Of a DNA stretch of 64,000 bases, positions 20,619 to 30,385 are shown in pieces (position 1 is the stretch's first letter; each line of letters begins with the position of its first letter). A program made the position numbers and the translations under genes. The stretch is from Prostheceraeus crozeri (lineage: Eukaryota; Platyhelminthes; Polycladida; Euryleptidae). The notes under the pieces were generated by a model. That model ran no database searches. It saw only the letters and a program-made list of their open reading frames with translations, and had not been told where the DNA came from. Location: contig CAJQUW010006825.1 of assembly GCA_907163375.1 (NCBI GenBank), forward strand, positions 35,931 to 99,930, read 5' to 3'.

Positions 20619-21022
20619 TCATCGATCGCTAAGTCGTGATCTTATTTTTCGACAAAAATTTCCCGCTGTTGAAAAACAACGCTCGCAATCTACCGAAGTT
20701 GGTCTGATAGTCAGCAATGACTTCTGAAGCAATTTCAAGCAATGTGTTAGTTCACAACTCCTTTGAAATAACTGAAACTCTGTGTCAACATTTGAAACTA
20801 GACTACGTTTTAACTGTCCAGGTGAATATGCAGCTGTACTTTGCTGAAGCTGCTCCTGGAGACTCAAGTTCTCACTCAAGACAGGCTTCACACTCTGAGA
20901 CTCAGCAGTGTCACTGGGATGATCATCAGAAACCTCCACATCTTCATTTCCATGAAACTTCGTTAAGAACTTGAGCGCACATTTCTCAATCGCATTTTTT
21001 GATGCAACGTCCAAGGTTGATG
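20619..21022 (-). pseudogene. hAT transposase C-terminal fragment
   Basis: The minus-strand frame has ELTHCLKLLQKSLLTIRPTS then VDCERCFSTAGNFCRKIRSR, the ER.FS.AG block of the hAT dimerisation domain, preceded by a Ser/Gln-rich linker. It is cut at the junction with integrase sequence at 21022/21023, so only the C-terminal third remains. It belongs to a different hAT family from the one at 642-3080. Confidence 0.7.
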
Positions 21023-21855
21023 TCGCCTCCATTTCAAAACATAACTCGGGCAATAATTTTATTTTAACCGTCATTGATATTTTCTCGCGTTATGCGTGGG
21101 CTCAACCTTTAAAAACTAAAGAAGGGAAAGGAGTAGCAAAAGCATTCCAAACAATTTTTCGAGAAGGTCGCATTCCAAAAAGAATTCAGAGTGATCAAGG
21201 AAAAGAGTTTGAAAATCAGCATGTGAGAAGATTATTTGAGAGGCATGACATTGAGTTGTTTAGTGTAAAGAGTGCTTATAAAGCTGCACTCGTTGAACCT
21301 TTTAATCGCACATTAAAAAATCGCTTGTGGCGACATTTTACTGCCAACTTGACACAAAATTGGACAAAGGTTCTACAAGATACACTCCATGCCTACAATC
21401 ACTCTATCCATCGTTCTATTGGACTCAGACCAGTAGATGTAAATGCTGACAATGTAGATAAAGTGCGCGAATCATTCCAACGTAAACGCACTCATGTGAA
21501 AAGTGATGTGAAAATTGGCGATAAAGTTCGTATCTCAAAAGTGAAAAGTGATTTTGCTAAAGGGTACCTTCCGAATTGGACAGAGGAGGTATTTACAGTA
21601 TCAAGGATTAATCAAAAAGACTCTCCGACCACCTACAAGTTGAAAGATTACGATAATGAAGAAATTGAGGGTAGCTTTTACCGCGATGAGATTGAGGTAG
21701 TCACTGAAAGTGAAACATATTTGGTAGAGAAAATCATTCGATGTAAAAAACGGCAAGGTGAAGAATGGTGTCTTGTTAAATGGACTGGTTATCCTTCAAG
21801 TATGAACTCTTGGATGCGTCATACCGACATCTTTCATCTAAGTGATCGACAGTGA
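21023..21855 (+). CDS. Polinton integrase, second copy with chromodomain
   Basis: This copy carries the catalytic core (SDQGKEF; AALVEPFNRT), the SH3-like part (GDKVRISKVKSDFAKGYL) and the C-terminal chromodomain: YLVEKIIRCKKRQGEEWCLV, then KWTGYPSSMNSW. The chromodomain aromatic cage points to targeting by modified histones. The upstream side is foreign (hAT) sequence. The stop at 21853-21855 is 42 bp before the core-protein start, in the normal Polinton gene order. Confidence 0.88.
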
Positions 21856-21896
21856 TTCATGCAAAGTTGTAACTAACAATGTTTAGGGTTTGAGCT

Positions 21897-22352
21897 ATGA
21901 ATCCAACTGCCTCATTTTATTCACGACCCTCCTATGTAAGTGGTGGAGGACAAATTTACATCGGCGCTCGCCGCCAACGTGGAGGTAGCATACTTGGTGC
22001 ACTGAAATCTGTTGTAGCACCTCTCATATCCAATGTCGGTAGATCTTTGAAACGAAATGTTTTAAGTAATGCCGTTGGCTTTGCTGGTGATGTTGCTAGT
22101 GATCTTTCCAGAGGTAGAAGTTTTAAGAGCAGTTTGTTGAATCGTGGGAAGGAACGCGGTTTAAAAACATTGAAGCAGACCTTTGCTGGTGTTACTCAAG
22201 GAAAGAAATCACCTAAACGAATGAATAAAGGAAAGAGGAAACATCGCGGAGCTGGTAAGGTGCGATCTTCAGTCAAAAGGCATTCACGCAAACGTCGCAG
22301 AGGCTCTAATCATTCATCAGGCGCTAAACGACGACGCTGCTATAACTTCTAA
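21897..22352 (+). CDS. Basic virion core protein (pX/pVI-like)
   Basis: The 151-residue protein has a Gly-rich start (SGGGQIYIGARRQRGGSI), an amphipathic middle (LGALKSVVAPLISNVGRSL, NAVGFAGDVASDLS) and a very basic tail (RMNKGKRKHRGAG, KRHSRKRRRGS, GAKRRRC). The 'RQRGG...' start followed by a hydrophobic helix is what Polinton and adintovirus core proteins share with adenovirus pX/pVI precursors. It is likely to package DNA or to carry protease cleavage sites. It lies directly before the capsid gene. Confidence 0.7.
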   Translation: MNPTASFYSRPSYVSGGGQIYIGARRQRGGSILGALKSVVAPLISNVGRSLKRNVLSNAVGFAGDVASDLSRGRSFKSSLLNRGKERGLKTLKQTFAGVTQGKKSPKRMNKGKRKHRGAGKVRSSVKRHSRKRRRGSNHSSGAKRRRCYNF

Positions 22353-22354
22353 TC

Positions 22355-23632
22355 ATGGAGTGTAAGGCTTCCGGGTTTTGTTTGTTTGATCAACAAGCCA
22401 TACAGACAGATATTCTTAGTTCAAGTATTGTAGATTATCATCCTCGAACAGCTGAGAATGCTGGCCCCATTGAATTTGTTATTCCTGGTGGTAGTGATGA
22501 CTACATAGATTTGAGTTATGCGATGCTTGATTTGAGGTTTAGAATTCAGCAAGCAGATGGAACTGCTATTGACAATACACATAAAGTTGGACTGAACAAT
22601 TCACCATTGACTACATTACTTCGCGATGTTTCTCTAACGATTGGAGAGCAGCAGGTGGAAGGTGGTCAAAGCGATTATCCCTATAAATCATATTTCAATC
22701 ATGTATTACAGTTTCATCCAGCAGCACAAAAAAGTCATATGGAAGCCATGGGATGGTACAGAGATGAAGCAGGAAAATTTGATGTTGAAACAAACAGTGG
22801 CTTTGTAAAGCGATCTGCTATGATTAAAGATAGTAGAGTATGTCAGCTATATGGTCCGCTGAATTTAGACTTCTTTAGACAGTCAAAGTTTTTACTCTGT
22901 AATACCAGCATGCGACTCAAGCTGACATTGAATAAGCCTGAATTTGCGCTGAATGCATTTGCTAAAGTTGACAATTTTAGAATTCATGTGGAAGATATTG
23001 CACTTTACATTCGTCGAGTAGTACCGAATCCAAGTGTCATTAGAGGACATGCTGAAGGTCTTAACCGCCAAAATGCCATTTACCCCGTTCAGCATACAAA
23101 GCTTCTCACCTTTACAATTCCGAAAGATCAAAAGAGTTTCATGAAAGATGGCCTCTTTCCATCGGAAGCACCGAAGCTCCTCATGGTGGCAATGGTTGAA
23201 AATGATGGATTTAATGGTAATATAAAGAAGAATCCTTTCAATTTTAAACACAATCAGTTAAGTGAAATTGCTTTACGTGTAAATGGTGTGAGTCATCCTG
23301 GTCCACCCTACAAACTAGATTTTGCTTCGGATCAATTTATGCGCAGTTATGTTGATTTTATGGATGTCTTTGGCTTTTACAATACGGATGACACCAACGG
23401 ACTCACTATGAAAGAGTTTAAGAGTAGATATACTATTTATGCATTTGATTTGACTGCTGACATCGATATTAGTGCACCCCATCGTCAAGCGAACGTGCCT
23501 GATAATATTCGTTTGGATTTGACGTTCAAAAGAACACTACCTGAGACGATCAATTTATTAATTTATGCAGTCTTCGATTCAAATATTGTAATTATTAAGT
23601 ATCGTGACGTGATTCTTCAGTATAATCGTTAA
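22355..23632 (+). CDS. Polinton major capsid-type protein (425 aa)
   Basis: The protein reads ECKASGFCLFDQQAIQTDIL, then PIEFVIPGGSDDYIDLSYAM, then LLRDVSLTIGEQQVEGG, and ends TINLLIYAVFDSNIVI. Proteins of this type, often labelled 'F54H12.2-like' in invertebrate genomes, lie between core protein and protease in Polintons. Position, length and beta-rich character fit a capsid protein of double jelly-roll type. I infer this from gene order and the opening 'IEF.IPG...YIDL....L' pattern, not from a structure. The frame is uninterrupted and abuts the protease (shared base). Confidence 0.78.
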   Translation: MECKASGFCLFDQQAIQTDILSSSIVDYHPRTAENAGPIEFVIPGGSDDYIDLSYAMLDLRFRIQQADGTAIDNTHKVGLNNSPLTTLLRDVSLTIGEQQVEGGQSDYPYKSYFNHVLQFHPAAQKSHMEAMGWYRDEAGKFDVETNSGFVKRSAMIKDSRVCQLYGPLNLDFFRQSKFLLCNTSMRLKLTLNKPEFALNAFAKVDNFRIHVEDIALYIRRVVPNPSVIRGHAEGLNRQNAIYPVQHTKLLTFTIPKDQKSFMKDGLFPSEAPKLLMVAMVENDGFNGNIKKNPFNFKHNQLSEIALRVNGVSHPGPPYKLDFASDQFMRSYVDFMDVFGFYNTDDTNGLTMKEFKSRYTIYAFDLTADIDISAPHRQANVPDNIRLDLTFKRTLPETINLLIYAVFDSNIVIIKYRDVILQYNR

Positions 23633-24093
23633 TGAGTTGGTTGACTGCTGACGATATTAAAACTAAAGTACAGCGTAATGCAGACGAAGCGACGTTGAAA
23701 GCTTTCGATAATGTCTATTCGCTCAATACCTTACCACCTGCAGTAAATCACTATCCCATCTTTATTGTGCTAAACACTCATTCGCAGAATTTAGGCGGTG
23801 AGCATTGGAAAGCGATCTTTATTGGAGAAGACCGACGTGGTGAACTATTTGACTCTCTTGCTCAACCTCCAAATATACCAACACAGCAGTGGTTGAGAAA
23901 ACATACGCGTCAATATCAGCGAAATGAACGCATACTACAACATCCACTTTCATCAACGTGTGGTGCTTTTGTACTGTACTTCATCTTAAAACGTTTACAT
24001 GTATCTCGATTTGTATCTGTTATTCAAAACTTTTCATGTAATCCATCCTCTAATGAAAAAATGATTTGTAAGTTCTATCATGATTTGAAATAA
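23632..24093 (+). CDS. Adenain-like cysteine protease
   Basis: The 153-residue protein has the adenovirus-protease triad in order: GGEHWKAIFIGED (His), GELFDSLAQPP (Asp), QHPLSSTCGAFVLYF (Gln and Cys). It would mature capsid and core proteins. Its size is slightly below adenain. It starts at the last base of the capsid stop codon, so the two are probably on one transcript. Confidence 0.85.
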   Translation: MSWLTADDIKTKVQRNADEATLKAFDNVYSLNTLPPAVNHYPIFIVLNTHSQNLGGEHWKAIFIGEDRRGELFDSLAQPPNIPTQQWLRKHTRQYQRNERILQHPLSSTCGAFVLYFILKRLHVSRFVSVIQNFSCNPSSNEKMICKFYHDLK

Positions 24094-24299
24094 AAACATC
24101 ATGTTGGAAAAATTGTTTTTTATTTTACAATCCGCTGGGTACGTACATACTCGATGAGCTAGTCTAGGATCACATTTGCTTGTACATGAGATTTTAGTCC
24201 AGTAATGATCACTTTACTATTATGAAAGATTGCCACATGCACAGGTAACCAACAACTAATGAGAGCTGCAGGAAAAAGTTCGGGTTCATAACACAAATT

Positions 24300-24986
24300 C
24301 TAACTGCTGGTACGAATCTTCAAAAATGATAGACTGTCACTCAATTGAGTAGAGATCACCATATTGTCCACAGTCAGATTCGACATCACACACCTCTCCC
24401 TCTTCCATATCCGACGTAGTAGTCTCTCTAGCTCTAAGCGCATTGACTGCGCCGATGAATGAGAAAGGGCGCCGAGAATCTGTACAGTCCCATTTGGGAA
24501 GAGTTGAAGATTCCGTGAATTGTTCATCTTCACCACTAACATTTGAGGTCGGCCCGGGTAATACTTGCTGTTTGGAAGGTGTTGGTGTAATGTTGTGAGA
24601 TCGATTTTGGTGTAGAGTCTGAAGCGACGGAGAATGTTGACGATGGTGTAGCGATGGCGCTTCATGTTGAAAGAATGAGTAAATTGAGCGATGTACCTTC
24701 CTTTTATACTTTCCCAACTACCTTGATGAAATGTGAAGTTAGTATGAAGTTGGGAATGATAGAGTTGAATTCGCCGATTGTTGACGCGCAACCAGATGCG
24801 ATTTCCAATACGTGAATGTCTTTTCATATAGAAGTATTTCAAGTCCTTCATGATATGATGTAGAGATTGAAAATGACGATAAGATAAAGCAAACTCTCTT
24901 CTCACATTTCCAGTTGAATCTTTGAAATAGACGTTTCGATCATGATCCGTTTCAATACGTTGTAGGGAATCTAATTTCCAACTCAT
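24300..24986 (-). CDS. PC4-like + TBP-like fusion protein
   Basis: A single frame of 228 residues. Residues about 5-100 (LDSLQRIETDHDRNVYFKDS, then VRREFALSYRHFQSLHHIM) resemble the PC4 ssDNA-binding fold: a strand, a D/G turn, then 'G.tLs..qf..L..I..dl'. The sister gene at 25009 has the same block. Residues about 113-195 match a TBP half-repeat: YTIVNILRRFRLYTKIDLTT, then NSKYYPGRPQMLVVKM, then LFPNGTVQILGALSHSSAQ. Compare TBP 'TIVNIV...KLDL...N..YNP.RF..........F..G....GAKS'. The gene faces the capsid block and has its own start after a short AT-rich gap, consistent with a regulator of the element's own promoters. The function is inferred. Confidence 0.7.
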   Translation of the reverse strand: MSWKLDSLQRIETDHDRNVYFKDSTGNVRREFALSYRHFQSLHHIMKDLKYFYMKRHSRIGNRIWLRVNNRRIQLYHSQLHTNFTFHQGSWESIKGRYIAQFTHSFNMKRHRYTIVNILRRFRLYTKIDLTTLHQHLPNSKYYPGRPQMLVVKMNNSRNLQLFPNGTVQILGALSHSSAQSMRLELERLLRRIWKRERCVMSNLTVDNMVISTQLSDSLSFLKIRTSS

Positions 24987-25008
24987 GGTGCGTGGTAGTC
25001 ATGTCTGA

Positions 25009-25377
25009 TTAAGATTTGCATAGTAGGGCGATGAACTCACGACGAATAAATGTCATGATGGAGCGATGTATGTATCTTCTATACTTCTCCCAATTGTATT
25101 TGCGAAATGAGAAACAGTTTGCGGAATGAGAATGGCAGATTTGAATTTCATTTCTGTGATGTTGAAGCCAAACTTGATCACCCAAGGAGATGAATCTTAA
25201 TGTTTCAAAATATTCCAAATCCCTCATGATATCATTGAGGTTGACAAATTGTCGCCATGTTAATGTAATACCTCTTGATGTATGACCATGAGAATTTTTG
25301 AAATGTACGTTTCCATCACGATCAACTCTGATATATTGTAGAGAGTCCAAAATCCAAGTCTTCATGATGTTATGCAA
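25009..25377 (-). CDS. PC4-like protein (122 aa), sister of the fusion gene
   Basis: The frame shares with the neighbouring gene the order W-LDSLQ-I--D-DGNVHFK (residues 8-27), RGITLTWRQFVNLNDIMRDL (about 34-53) and LGDQVWLQHHRNEIQICHS. RGITLT..Q...L is close to the 'KGISL...QW..L' core of PC4/Sub1 coactivators. It lacks the TBP-like half. Tandem placement (22 bp apart, same strand) and homology indicate gene duplication followed by gain or loss of the TBP-like part. Confidence 0.6.
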   Translation of the reverse strand: MHNIMKTWILDSLQYIRVDRDGNVHFKNSHGHTSRGITLTWRQFVNLNDIMRDLEYFETLRFISLGDQVWLQHHRNEIQICHSHSANCFSFRKYNWEKYRRYIHRSIMTFIRREFIALLCKS

Positions 25378-25400
25378 AGCCGCAGATCAGCAATATACAA

Positions 25401-25769
25401 ATGTCGTTTTATCATATTTTGCTTAGCAATGCGGCCGCAAATAGATTTGCTAGTAATCGAGCCGCACTCTTTTCTACTCCCATTGATCATACACAACAGC
25501 TAAATGGAAAGTGGGGAGTGGGTGTCACTCAACTTGTTTATAGCAACTTTGTCTATACTTTTGATCATGAGGTGATGACTATTAATATGAGACGTACAGC
25601 TGCTTACCAATGTGAAAAGGGCTGCCGAGTATACATTCCACAGTGGCCAAAGAAAGATCTCTTATCATGTAAAAAGTTTATATATGATTTCCTGAATAAA
25701 GCGTGTAAACATATTGTCCAATTTACTCCGCACAATGATGATCATAATTATGTACATCATGTAGTTGAG
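25401..25769 (+). pseudogene. Minor structural protein, first part, cut by Penelope array
   Basis: The opening SNAAANRFASNRAALFSTPI then LNGKWGVGVTQLVYSNFVY matches the 'F..N....F...L..PL.L.G.WEVG' start of a protein family found in most metazoan Polintons, probably a penton- or fibre-like minor virion component. It is interrupted at 25769 by the Penelope array, which left a 9-bp duplication (GTAGTTGAG). The same gene probably resumes beyond 33257. Confidence 0.6.
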
Positions 25770-25892
25770 TGAAATGAGAGAATTATTTTCTCATGAACGA
25801 CTCCAGAGGCGACGGATCGAATGAACGATGCGTTATCAAGTTTTTAGAAGATCAAAACGTCGCAAAAATCAAAAACTGAAATAATTATTCAG

Positions 25893-25951
25893 TCTCTACC
25901 GGTTTCAATTGGCAACAAGATGACAGAGATTGACCAATCTTCATCAGGAGA
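25893..25951 (-). ncRNA. Hammerhead ribozyme, copy A
   Basis: 59-nt motif identical to 33132-33190 on the opposite strand. See that entry for the fold. Confidence 0.7.
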
Positions 25952-26093
25952 AATATAAAAAGAGGACATTTAGTCCCTACAATTTTAAACGACAAACAGT
26001 TTTAAAAATTCCTTATATGCATGTATAGACTACCTAGATATTCTAAGATATATTCCAAGATATTCTATATCATAAAAATAGAAATCACAAAAG

Positions 26094-28697
26094 TCATAGG
26101 GAAGTAGGAGATTTAGGTTCATAGATCGCTGACCTCTGTAGCACATGCTGCATATTAAGGCCATGAGGCCAGTCAGTCATTAGTTGGCTAATGAATTTTA
26201 GTTCCTCCACCTTTCGTTGTTGATCATTTCCTTTTATTTCTTTCAGTATTGTCACCCTTAAATCTTCTTCCAGGTGTTGATGTTTTATACAATGATGAGA
26301 AACCACCCTTTCTTCATCTCCATGGCGGACGTCAAATCGATGTTCTGTCATTCTTTCTCTCAAACTTCTTTGGGTTTCTCCTACATATAAAAAATTACAA
26401 TTGCGAAAACTTAGACCATAAATGATGTTTGATGATGTGCATGTTGTTTTAGCAGCTTTGATGTTATAAGAAAGTTCAGTGATAGGCGATAACACTTCAG
26501 TTTCAGTTGAGAGCATGGCGCAGGTTTTGCAGCGCGAGTTATTGCAGGATGAAACAATGCCAATGTTGTTAAATGACGCATTATCTGTTTTATCATATAA
26601 ACGAGAAGAGACCAAATGAGAATTTAGTTTTCTGGGAGGTTTCCACCATAATTTAGCAGTAATGCCAGTTCCTACAAGAAAGTGTTCATGTCTTTTCGCA
26701 ATAAACTTGATATCAGCATACGTTGAAGGATGATACGGAGCAATCCAGGTAGGTGTCGGTGAAATATTTTCTTTGCTATTTTTCTCCAATAACAATTTTC
26801 GGTCTTTAGATAGAGCTTTCCGAATTTGATTTTGTACTCGACCTCTTGGATAACCTCTTCGCACCAAAGCATCTTCGAGATCATATAAATGATGTCTCGC
26901 CTGAAGATCATCTGAACAAATTCGCCTTATTCTTAGAGCTTGCGAATAAGCAATGGGCAAACGATGCTCGATAGGATGACATGAAGTAAAATGCAGATAT
27001 TGACGAGTATCGGTTGGCTTGGTGTATAAATCTGTGGATAGATTGGCACCGTGCTTTGAAATTCTGGTATCAAGAAAGTTTACTTCGGAATCACTCTTTT
27101 CAAAGACGAATTTAATAGAAGGATGGAAATTATTAGCATAATCTTCAAACTGCTGCAAGGTTTCCCATCCATGCGTCCAGATCATAAAAATGTCATCGAT
27201 ATATCTCCACCACACTATTGGATTAAGGATAGCATTTGATAGAAGACGTTTTTCGAACCAATCCATAAAAATAATCGCGTAGTTTGGAGCCATTTTTGTA
27301 CCCATAGCCGTGCCTTGTAACTGAGTGAAAAAGTTGTTGTAGAATTGGAAAGTATTCGTTGTTAGAACAATGTGTGCCAATTTTGATATAGTTTTTGAAC
27401 TTGGGACTTTAACAGTTCTGGTTTCAAGAGCTTCGTACAATGCTTTCAGTCCATCTTGGTGAGGAATCTTAGTATACAAAGAAGACACATCTGCAACAAC
27501 CAAAATAAAGTCTTCATTCATTTTACTAGAAAGTGCATTAAGTTTGGTCAAGAAGTCCGTTGTGTCCTTGAGATAAGATTTGACCTGCGTGGCTAGGGGC
27601 TTGATAATAGAGTCTACATAGGAGCTCAACTTTTCTGTCACTCCATTACATGAGGATACTATCGGTCGACCCGGACAAGGAGTTATGTTCTTATGAATTT
27701 TTGGAAGTAAATAGAATAGAGAGGTTCTTGGTGAAAGTGGCGGCTTTATTTTTTCAGCCGTTTCTAAAGAGAGTTTTCCATTTTGAACAAGTCTATCTAA
27801 TTCGTCGGTAACTTTTTCACGGAGAATTGAAGTTTGATCAACCTCTTCCTTGCGATAAGTTGTGGTATCATTGAGTTGACGAAAGGCTTCTGTACAATAA
27901 TCTGATTTATTCCAAACAACGACTACTCGGCCCTTATCTGCAGGCTTTATTACAATATCATTATTCTTTTTCAAATTCTTTAAAATGTCAAATTCTTCTT
28001 TGCTGAAATTACTTTGTGATCTTCTTACTTTGATCTGCTGAACATCTTTCTTTATGGCAGTTACATATGCTTTCGTAGCATGAGATTGGTCATGTTGTAA
28101 CAATTGTGCACAGTATTTCGATGCGCTTGTAAGTAAATCGAAGCGATCAAATTCTTTTGGCTTAATTGCAAACCCTAGTCCTTTATTCAACACTAATTTT
28201 TCTTCTCGTGATAGTTCGTAAGAAGAGGACAAAGAAATAACTGTGCGATTTAATTCTTCATCAGTAACAGTGAGATTAGGTCTTTGGGGTGCTTTATTTC
28301 TAGAAAAGCGTCGATTACGTGGACGAGTTAATCGGAAATTTATGGAATCAAATTCATTCATAAAAATATCGTACATTTCGCGATATTGCAAGTTGGATAA
28401 TCGAACTAGTTTATTCACTTTTAAAGAAATGTGGCGAATGGATGGTTGAGTCGAATTCTTTATAGTTCTTTCACACTTAGGAATTGAAAAACACAGCTCT
28501 TCATAATGTAATCTTAGATCAATAACCATTTCCATCTCCAATTTATGAGTTTTTGCTTTCCATTTTTTATTCAGTCTATCTGATTCAGGCGCTTCGGCGG
28601 TCTTTGAACGCAATCTTAATCCTCTTGGTATGATATTAAGTCGCTCACAAGATCGTAGAAAAGCGATATGGAGGATGAAAGTGATAAATGAATTCAT
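26094..28697 (-). CDS. Penelope-like reverse transcriptase with GIY-YIG endonuclease (copy A)
   Basis: One frame of 867 codons. Residues about 1-240 are an N-terminal region with conserved basic helices. The RT follows: VIKPADKGRVVVVWNKSDY (about 251), PGRPIVSSCNG, VVADVSSLYTKIPHQDG (motif A Asp), TAMGTKMAPNYAIIFMDWF (motif B), WWRYIDDIFMIW (motif C, YIDD), VNFLDTRIS. A Cys cluster (CNNSRCKTC) precedes the GIY-YIG nuclease: IIYGLSFRNCNFLYVGETQR then LRERMTEHRFDVRHG. All catalytic motifs are present. The protein primes reverse transcription at nicked or telomere-like ends. No intron is seen. Confidence 0.92.
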   Translation of the reverse strand: MNSFITFILHIAFLRSCERLNIIPRGLRLRSKTAEAPESDRLNKKWKAKTHKLEMEMVIDLRLHYEELCFSIPKCERTIKNSTQPSIRHISLKVNKLVRLSNLQYREMYDIFMNEFDSINFRLTRPRNRRFSRNKAPQRPNLTVTDEELNRTVISLSSSYELSREEKLVLNKGLGFAIKPKEFDRFDLLTSASKYCAQLLQHDQSHATKAYVTAIKKDVQQIKVRRSQSNFSKEEFDILKNLKKNNDIVIKPADKGRVVVVWNKSDYCTEAFRQLNDTTTYRKEEVDQTSILREKVTDELDRLVQNGKLSLETAEKIKPPLSPRTSLFYLLPKIHKNITPCPGRPIVSSCNGVTEKLSSYVDSIIKPLATQVKSYLKDTTDFLTKLNALSSKMNEDFILVVADVSSLYTKIPHQDGLKALYEALETRTVKVPSSKTISKLAHIVLTTNTFQFYNNFFTQLQGTAMGTKMAPNYAIIFMDWFEKRLLSNAILNPIVWWRYIDDIFMIWTHGWETLQQFEDYANNFHPSIKFVFEKSDSEVNFLDTRISKHGANLSTDLYTKPTDTRQYLHFTSCHPIEHRLPIAYSQALRIRRICSDDLQARHHLYDLEDALVRRGYPRGRVQNQIRKALSKDRKLLLEKNSKENISPTPTWIAPYHPSTYADIKFIAKRHEHFLVGTGITAKLWWKPPRKLNSHLVSSRLYDKTDNASFNNIGIVSSCNNSRCKTCAMLSTETEVLSPITELSYNIKAAKTTCTSSNIIYGLSFRNCNFLYVGETQRSLRERMTEHRFDVRHGDEERVVSHHCIKHQHLEEDLRVTILKEIKGNDQQRKVEELKFISQLMTDWPHGLNMQHVLQRSAIYEPKSPTSL

Positions 28698-28872
28698 TTA
28701 AGATTTGATTTTTGAGTCGGATCTGTTGAAGATGCAAAATACAGTTTAGTGAAATGAGAGAATTATTTTCTCATGAACGACTCCAGAGGCGACGGATCGA
28801 ATGAACGATGCGTTATCAAGTTTTTAGAAGATCAAAACGTCGCAAAAATCAAAAACTGAAATAATTATTCAG

Positions 28873-28931
28873 TCTCTACCGGTTTCAATTGGCAACAAGA
28901 TGACAGAGATTGACCAATCTTCATCAGGAGA
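28873..28931 (-). ncRNA. Hammerhead ribozyme, copy B
   Basis: 59-nt motif identical to the copy A motif, in the terminal repeat between copies A and B. Confidence 0.7.
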
Positions 28932-29073
28932 AATATAAAAAGAGGACATTTAGTCCCTACAATTTTAAACGACAAACAGTTTTAAAAATTCCTTATATGC
29001 ATGTATAGACTACCTAGATATTCTAAGATATATTCCAAGATATTCTATATCATAAAAATAGAAATCACAAAAG

Positions 29074-30210
29074 TCATAGGGAAGTAGGAGATTTAGGTTC
29101 ATAGATCGCTGACCTCTGTAGCACATGCTGCATATTAAGGCCATGAGGCCAGTCAGTCATTAGTTGGCTAATGAATTTTAGTTCCTCCACCTTTCGTTGT
29201 TGATCATTTCCTTTTATTTCTTTCAGTATTGTCACCCTTAAATCTTCTTCCAGGTGTTGATGTTTTATTACAATGATGAGAAACCACCCTTTCTTCATCT
29301 CCATGGCGGACGTCAAATCGATGTTCTGTCATTCTTTCTCTCAAACTTCTTTGGGTTTCTCCTACATATAAAAAATTACAATTGCGAAAACTTAGACCAT
29401 AAATGATGTTTGATGATGTGCATGTTGTTTTAGCAGCTTTGATGTTATAAGAAAGTTCAGTGATAGGCGATAACACTTCAGTTTCAGTTGAGAGCATGGC
29501 GCAGGTTTTGCAGCGCGAGTTATTGCAGGATGAAACAATGCCAATGTTGTTAAATGACGCATTATCTGTTTTATCATATAAACGAGAAGAGACCAAATGA
29601 GAATTTAGTTTTCTGGGAGGTTTCCACCATAATTTAGCAGTAATGCCAGTTCCTACAAGAAAGTGTTCATGTCTTTTCGCAATAAACTTGATATCAGCAT
29701 ACGTTGAAGGATGATACGGAGCAATCCAGGTAGGTGTCGGTGAAATATTTTCTTTGCTATTTTTCTCCAATAACAATTTTCGGTCTTTAGATAGAGCTTT
29801 CCGAATTTGATTTTGTACTCGACCTCTTGGATAACCTCTTCGCACCAAAGCATCTTCGAGATCATATAAATGATGTCTCGCCTGAAGATCATCTGAACAA
29901 ATTCGCCTTATTCTTAGAGCTTGCGAATAAGCAATGGGCAAACGATGCTCGATAGGATGACATGAAGTAAAATGCAGATATTGACGAGTATCGGTTGGCT
30001 TGGTGTATAAATCTGTGGATAGATTGGCACCGTGCTTTGAAATTCTGGTATCAAGAAAGTTTACTTCGGAATCACTCTTTTCAAAGACGAATTTAATAGA
30101 AGGATGGAAATTATTAGCATAATCTTCAAACTGCTGCAAGGTTTCCCATCCATGCGTCCAGATCATAAAAATGTCATCGATATATCTCCACCACACTATT
30201 GGATTAAGGA
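29074..30210 (-). pseudogene. Penelope-like protein, truncated copy B
   Basis: Holds the C-terminal half of the same protein, from WWRYIDDIFMIW (RT motif C) through the GIY-YIG domain. It is truncated at its 5' side at 30210, where it meets inverted copy C, and has one extra T (near 29268) that shifts the frame in the nuclease domain. It is otherwise almost identical to copies A and C. Confidence 0.88.
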
Positions 30211-30385
30211 CTGAATAATTATTTCAGTTTTTGATTTTTGCGACGTTTTGATCTTCTAAAAACTTGATAACGCATCGTTCATTCGATCCGTCGCCTCTGG
30301 AGTCGTTCATGAGAAAATAATTCTCTCATTTCACTAAACTGTATTTTGCATCTTCAACAGATCCGACTCAAAAATCAAATCTTAA

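Noticed and set aside
20971-21022. Upstream extension of the second integrase frame
   Set aside because: These codons lie in antisense hAT sequence; the frame is open there by chance.
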